A DNA stretch of 64,000 nucleotides from Lingula anatina (lineage: Eukaryota > Brachiopoda > Lingulata > Lingulida > Lingulidae). The position numbers and the translations under genes were made by a program. Of the stretch, positions 59,390 to 64,000 are shown piece by piece; position 1 is the stretch's first letter; each line of letters starts with the position of its first letter. Below the pieces are notes generated by a model. That model was not told where the DNA came from, did not search any database, and worked only from the letters and a program-made list of their open reading frames with translations. Where the stretch lies: positions 145,682-209,681 of the forward strand of contig NW_019775451.1 of assembly GCF_001039355.2 (NCBI RefSeq), written 5' to 3'.

Positions 59390-60330
59390 TTAGCTACTTT
59401 TCGTCATGAACCGCACTTCACAAATTTGGATTTTACCTTTTACTTCCCCCTATGATTCAGTTATTGATTGTAATTTTCAACAAAAAATTGTTAACTGCAT
59501 TTGGAAGTGCTTGTGATGCACAACAGTGGAGGTGGTACTCTTTTTTTGTTTTCTATACGAATGCACTTACTCCAGCTGGTGGTACTTAATCCTGAGGACC
59601 CTCTTGTTATGTTTGATTTTTTTTATTTAACTCCGAATACACCTTTATAAGGGCGGTTACTGGAATAGTTTTAAAGAAATAACATACAATATTCACTGTA
59701 TAAAAACAATTTTAGTCGTTAGAAAGAGTAACGAATACAATTATATGTGTATACATCCTATTGCGTCCTAGAATTCGGCGCAATCTGAAAAAGTTGAGGA
59801 ACTATAGCAGAGATCAACAGGTATTAGTCAGCAAAAGATACTGTACATGCATACAAATCCAGAGTTACAATAATCAGATATAAGGCTAATGCCTACTTAA
59901 GGTTAAACTTTGTGATAGTGATTTCATATAAAAGTCCAAAATTATTGCACAATAATAGATAAATCGTAGCACAATCATGTTTAAAGAGAAAAAACGAACG
60001 TTTATTATGCAAGTTCAATAAACAGTATTATCGTTTCTTTAATCATTAATATAGTAGGACAGTTTAAATATATACATTGCAATTTAGTTTATAGTTCCTT
60101 CTATCTTGTGATGTTATGTCCTTCCATACATAATATTACCAGATGTGACAGTGGTAATTTATGGTGGATAATACACCTTTGAAATATGACAGGTCATTCT
60201 CTGGATTAGGTCTCTCGTCTCACGTATTGAATATGTTTGTAAAAAAAGTCTCTCGGCACACTTCTGACGGCGTATTATTACGTATAGTGCACCGCTGTTT
60301 TGTTGGTAATGATGTCACCGGCATAACTAC
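59390..60330. other. Intergenic upstream of folate-receptor-like gene 4
   Basis: No gene was recognised. The part from about 60150 resembles sequence upstream of genes 2 and 3 (TTCTGACGGCGTATTATTAC and related words). Confidence 0.4.
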
Positions 60331-60365
60331 AATTTGATTGGCCCTGACAGCAATGATCTAAATGG

Positions 60366-60398
60366 TACGTCAGACAAGTTACCGTCAATATAGCAAAG
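60366..60398 (+). promoter_or_regulatory. Conserved promoter block, folate-receptor-like gene 4
   Basis: TACGTCAGACAAGTTACCGT followed by CAATATAGCAAAG, matching 52142-52175 in order and spacing, 40-72 bp before the start codon. A GATTGG box lies upstream. Confidence 0.45.
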
Positions 60399-60437
60399 GC
60401 AAGCTGGTTCCACGTCAGTTTGTTCAACTCCACACGT

Positions 60438-63400
60438 ATGATAATGAAAACATTTTTGATCTTCTGTCTCGTTTTACTGAACATCCAAGTCTTAGTTCAG
60501 GCTGGTGAACCGAAGACTGCAGATGACTATATGAACATGTGCATTACCTTGCCAATAGAAGGGGCCAGCAAGACAACTGCATCACCCGAGCCAGATTTGG
60601 AGGTGAGAGTTGGTTTATGTATGTATGTATAGTATGTATGTTTCTGTGCGCATGTGTGTGCGTGTGTGTGTGTGTGTGAGAGAGAGAGAGAAAGAGAGAG
60701 AATGAAAAAAAATGGTCAAAAAGGGTACATGTGTTTGTGTGACTAAAAGAGAGGAAGAGAGAGAGAGAGAGCTTTTGCTGACATTCGTTTCGTTGAATAC
60801 ATCGTGTGTATGCTGTGTAATAGTGACAATAATGGAACATGTAGATCTATAAATAGAAGATGGTCAAGTATTGGTAAGAATTCACAAGAGACTGAGGATA
60901 GAAGCATGTCATACTTGTTGCTAGGGTGAACATTGAAAAATTCTTAGAACATATTTTAACTTGTTTGTTATTTGTCTTCGATTTTCTGGAGAACATTAAA
61001 TTTCTTAGCCTTATGACGGTCTCATTCAGACAGGCTTAACTGTTAGAAGACCATCTAGAATTGAATTGTTTTGTGAGATTTAATTTCATAGAGGTACAGC
61101 ATGTGAGCTGTTAGCAGTCAATGGATAATATTTACCCATAACGACAGGACCTTAGTCACCACTTTAGCAGTAAACTAGACAAACTCCTCCAAAGCACTGT
61201 CAATGTAATGCTGCTGTCATTAAATGCAGCAATATTTTATGCCATTCCCACGTTTCGTTATCACAGGAGAGATCTGTGATGACATTTATTTAAAATTCAC
61301 TACAAAGTACCATAAAGTTAAACATTTTACGTATTTTAATGTACGTGAACCAAAGAACGAGGTGGCCGGGCCAAATTATGTTACCCATTGTGATTGATTG
61401 TTGTTAAGGTGAATGAGTCAATTAATAATTTTGTTGCAAAATCTCACAGAAGTTTTCATTGGATGCTTATAACCTCCTACAATGTCACTATTCCAGAAAC
61501 ATGGTTAATATGTAAATGGTATGCACAATCCGTACACCCCTTCTCAGAATTATAACTGATACGCGTACCTTGAAGTTTGTGACACACATAACTGGTAGAA
61601 TTCTCCGAAAAAAATCATTTTAAAAAGACAAGTATATGATTAGAACGAGCAACATATTTGGTCCAAACTGTTGTACAATAACTTCAGAATTCTTATGTAT
61701 GATATGCATTTGAAAGTCTGTAACCGAAAAGTGAAAAAAATACATACATTACAGGACTCATTTAAATGAACAGCCACGTTTGCCAAATTTAATAAATAAA
61801 TATTGCATTTGAAAAGCTGATGGCCTAAAAGTAAAAAACATACATTAGAGGACTGATGGAAATGAACAGTTACGTTTGTCAATTTCAATGAAAAGACTTA
61901 CAGTTAAAAAAACGTCATATTTGATTCTTTTTAAAATAATTTATCAGAGACTAACGCAGCTATGCTGGTACAGTGAAGTGTTTTATAACATCAGTTTCAG
62001 GCATTGGTAATCTTCCTTTGTTCAAATGTGGACAAAAACAGTATGATTTAAAGCACCTGTAAAACACTCATTAATGTTGAACAATAATGTCACAAAACAA
62101 TACATCTGATGATTCTTCTCCTTTTTGATATCTCAATAACATTTAATAATTTACCTGAATTTATATGTACAATTGTTCAATCCTCTCATAACATTTGAAG
62201 CTCAAAAGGAATCAAGTGGCGTTTACTTCTTTATGGCAAGCAAGATGATGGACTTACACGTGTTACTTGAACATAAAGTGTAAATGATCTTGTCAAGTCG
62301 CGGTGAATACAAGTTTATTTCATATAAGTTAGAAGTTATATATATAAGTTTATTTCAACATAAGTGTTTTTTTTTTAGTGTCCAAGTTTCCGAGAGAGGT
62401 CCTGCTGCAACACGAACACAACTGCAGATTTTCTGGAGAACCATGTGTGGCAATCAATAATAGATTACGTCCACTGTCCAGAGAAACCACGTCTGTCACC
62501 GGAATGTGAGAGACTAATGCACCAAGAAATGTGCTTCTATTCCTGTTCACCAAACCTTGGTCCGTGGATTCTCCAATCAGTACGTATATGTAATGATCTC
62601 TGTTGGATCGTCTATGTTTCAGTGCTCTGTTGCTCTCTCTCTCTCTGTGTGTGTGTGTGTGGGGGGGGGGGGATGCGAAGAATATGTATGTTGCCTTTAG
62701 CCGTGTTGATAAACACCCTTTTTTAAATGAAAATACAGTGGAGCTAACATCCGTTTTTCCGAATAAAAAGATATTCCGTCATTTTGTATGCATTTGCATA
62801 GGTGAAAGTTGTGCATACAGTTGAAAGGATTGGGAAACATACATCACGTATGCAGTGAACTTTAAGAAGAGAAGTCATGAGGAAGATACCTGAAACCATC
62901 TCTCTATGTCACTCTGTGTTTCTCAAACTTAACGATTCCCTTACAGTATGGAAATCCGGATTTCGAGATCCTTGATCAGGCACCAATTTGTGCCAGCCAG
63001 TGTGAAGAATGGTGGAATGCCTGCAAAGAGGAATACACTTGTCATAGGAACTGGGTCACTGATATGGACTGGAACGGTGGGTGCCGCCTTCTGATTATAG
63101 TGATTGGTGAAAATGTCAACAACTTGATGAAATTTTTGGTTGATTTAAATTGATGTGATTTTTAAACAACCTAGGCCCCTATAGATGCAGATGACACCTT
63201 TAAAAATTGTTTATTTTATTCAATCGTAAATTCTGCTACATTTTAATGAAAAAAAAAAAACATCAGCACATCAATTATCTTAAGTGAGTCATTGACCATC
63301 AAGTAACCACATGCGCCAGAAATATAATCAAGGTAAATAAAATTGAATTGTGTGACTTTTTCTAGAAATCAACAGCTGCAAGGAGGGATCGGTATGTAAA

Positions 63401-63574
63401 AAGTACAAAGAGTTTTACAGCTCCGCGGCCGACTTTTGCAGCACCATATGGCACGATGCCTACAAGGTAGTCCCAGACTCAGAACCCTGCATGGTGTTCA
63501 CATTCGATACCTCGAAACCCAACCCAAATACAGCCGTGGCTCAAGCTGCTGCCGAGGAAAAGGCGACTGCATAA
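60438..63574 (+). CDS. Folate-receptor-like secreted protein, gene 4
   Basis: Exons are 60438-60602, 62379-62579, 62947-63076 and 63366-63574, again 165, 201, 130 and 209 bp for 234 residues. The signal peptide begins MIMKTFLIFCLVLLNIQVLV. The domain has RSCCNTNTTADF, LSPECERL, CFYSCSPNLGPW, PICASQCEEWWNAC, YTCHRNW, FCSTIW and EPCMVFTFD, with all 16 family cysteines. One extra cysteine lies in the signal peptide. Exon 2 ends ILQS rather than IVKA as in genes 2 and 3. The GT-AG junctions are intact, with a GTGGGT donor after exon 3. A canonical AATAAA was not seen after the stop, but GATAAAA occurs at about 63643. Secreted, no GPI signal. Confidence 0.88.
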
Positions 63575-64000
63575 AATCGCTTTGCGGCTAAAGTTTGAAT
63601 TTAGTCGAATTGTGCACTTGTTGATTCTCCCTGCATATTCAGATAAAAAATCTGCAAAACAGGGCGTTTTTACTTCGTTACCATGCTTTTTACATAATGA
63701 CAGAATATAACATAATATCCCAAGCAAAACAAGTTCTCTAACTTTTGAGTTCAGTTAATCTTGCTAACTATGAAGCTATTTTTATCAGCTACAACAAGAA
63801 TATTTTTTTTGCCAATGATGACCCTACTGAAAACTCAACATACAATATTGGAAGCAGATGCTAGGATGCAATCGTCTGATATTTGGCAATATCCGCCGTC
63901 TAAAACATGCACCGATAAATAATATTTGAACAGTCTGGATATTATGAAATTTGTTTTACAAACAAATGTGTACTTTATTTTTTTATATAAGAGGCAGACA
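63575..64000. other. Right edge, 3' flank of gene 4
   Basis: The 3' UTR and flank are similar to those after genes 1 to 3 (GTCGAATTGTGCACTTGT and later words). No further exon is visible before the window ends. Confidence 0.5.

Overview
The window looks like a gene-poor, repeat-rich invertebrate genome, most likely a marine lophotrochozoan such as a mollusc. This is an inference from AT-rich non-coding DNA, short exons with GT-AG introns, an intronless TRIM-NHL gene, tandem arrays of secreted-protein genes, and a mixed load of Penelope-like, LINE, Ty3/gypsy, Tc1 and MITE elements. No rRNA, tRNA or CRISPR was recognised.

Layout. (1) 0.75-11.4 kb: two tandem units of about 5 kb, each with a three-exon Golgi-type carbohydrate sulfotransferase (CHST8-14 type) of 332 residues. 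(2) 12-38 kb: three dispersed copies of a gene encoding an SH3BGRL-like thioredoxin-fold protein. Copies A and C carry a separate signal-peptide exon; in copy B that exon is frameshifted and has lost its splice donor. (3) 14.8-26 kb, between copies A and B: transposon debris. This includes a LINE flanked by a 193-bp direct repeat, a Tc1-like remnant, decayed CR1-like LINE pieces, a Penelope-like (PLE) remnant with hammerhead-ribozyme cores at both ends, and a 340-bp tandem repeat. (4) 26.6-28.4 kb: the single-exon TRIM-NHL gene. (5) 33-41 kb: two DNA elements with inverted ends and word-like subterminal repeats, and a truncated Ty3/gypsy element with an LTR. (6) 41.5-63.6 kb: a tandem array of four folate-receptor-family genes. 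The first lacks its 5' exons; the other three have four exons with identical coding exon lengths and all 16 cysteines of the family, but no GPI tail.

The genes do not form a pathway. The sulfotransferase would act in the Golgi on glycans; the SH3BGRL-like and folate-receptor-like products are predicted to be secreted; the TRIM protein is a predicted cytosolic E3 ligase. The recurring theme is local duplication followed by transposon-driven divergence. Insertions in one paralogue can be dated against the empty site in another.

Three single N positions (18263, 40528, 46895) each lie beside a near-perfect direct repeat. The repeats there, including a second folate-receptor exon 1, may be assembly joins of two haplotypes rather than real duplications. 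The strongest unusual signals are the hammerhead cores in the PLE remnant, the predicted secreted SH3BGRL family, the altered ligand pocket of the folate-receptor-like array, and the very long direct repeat around a LINE insertion.
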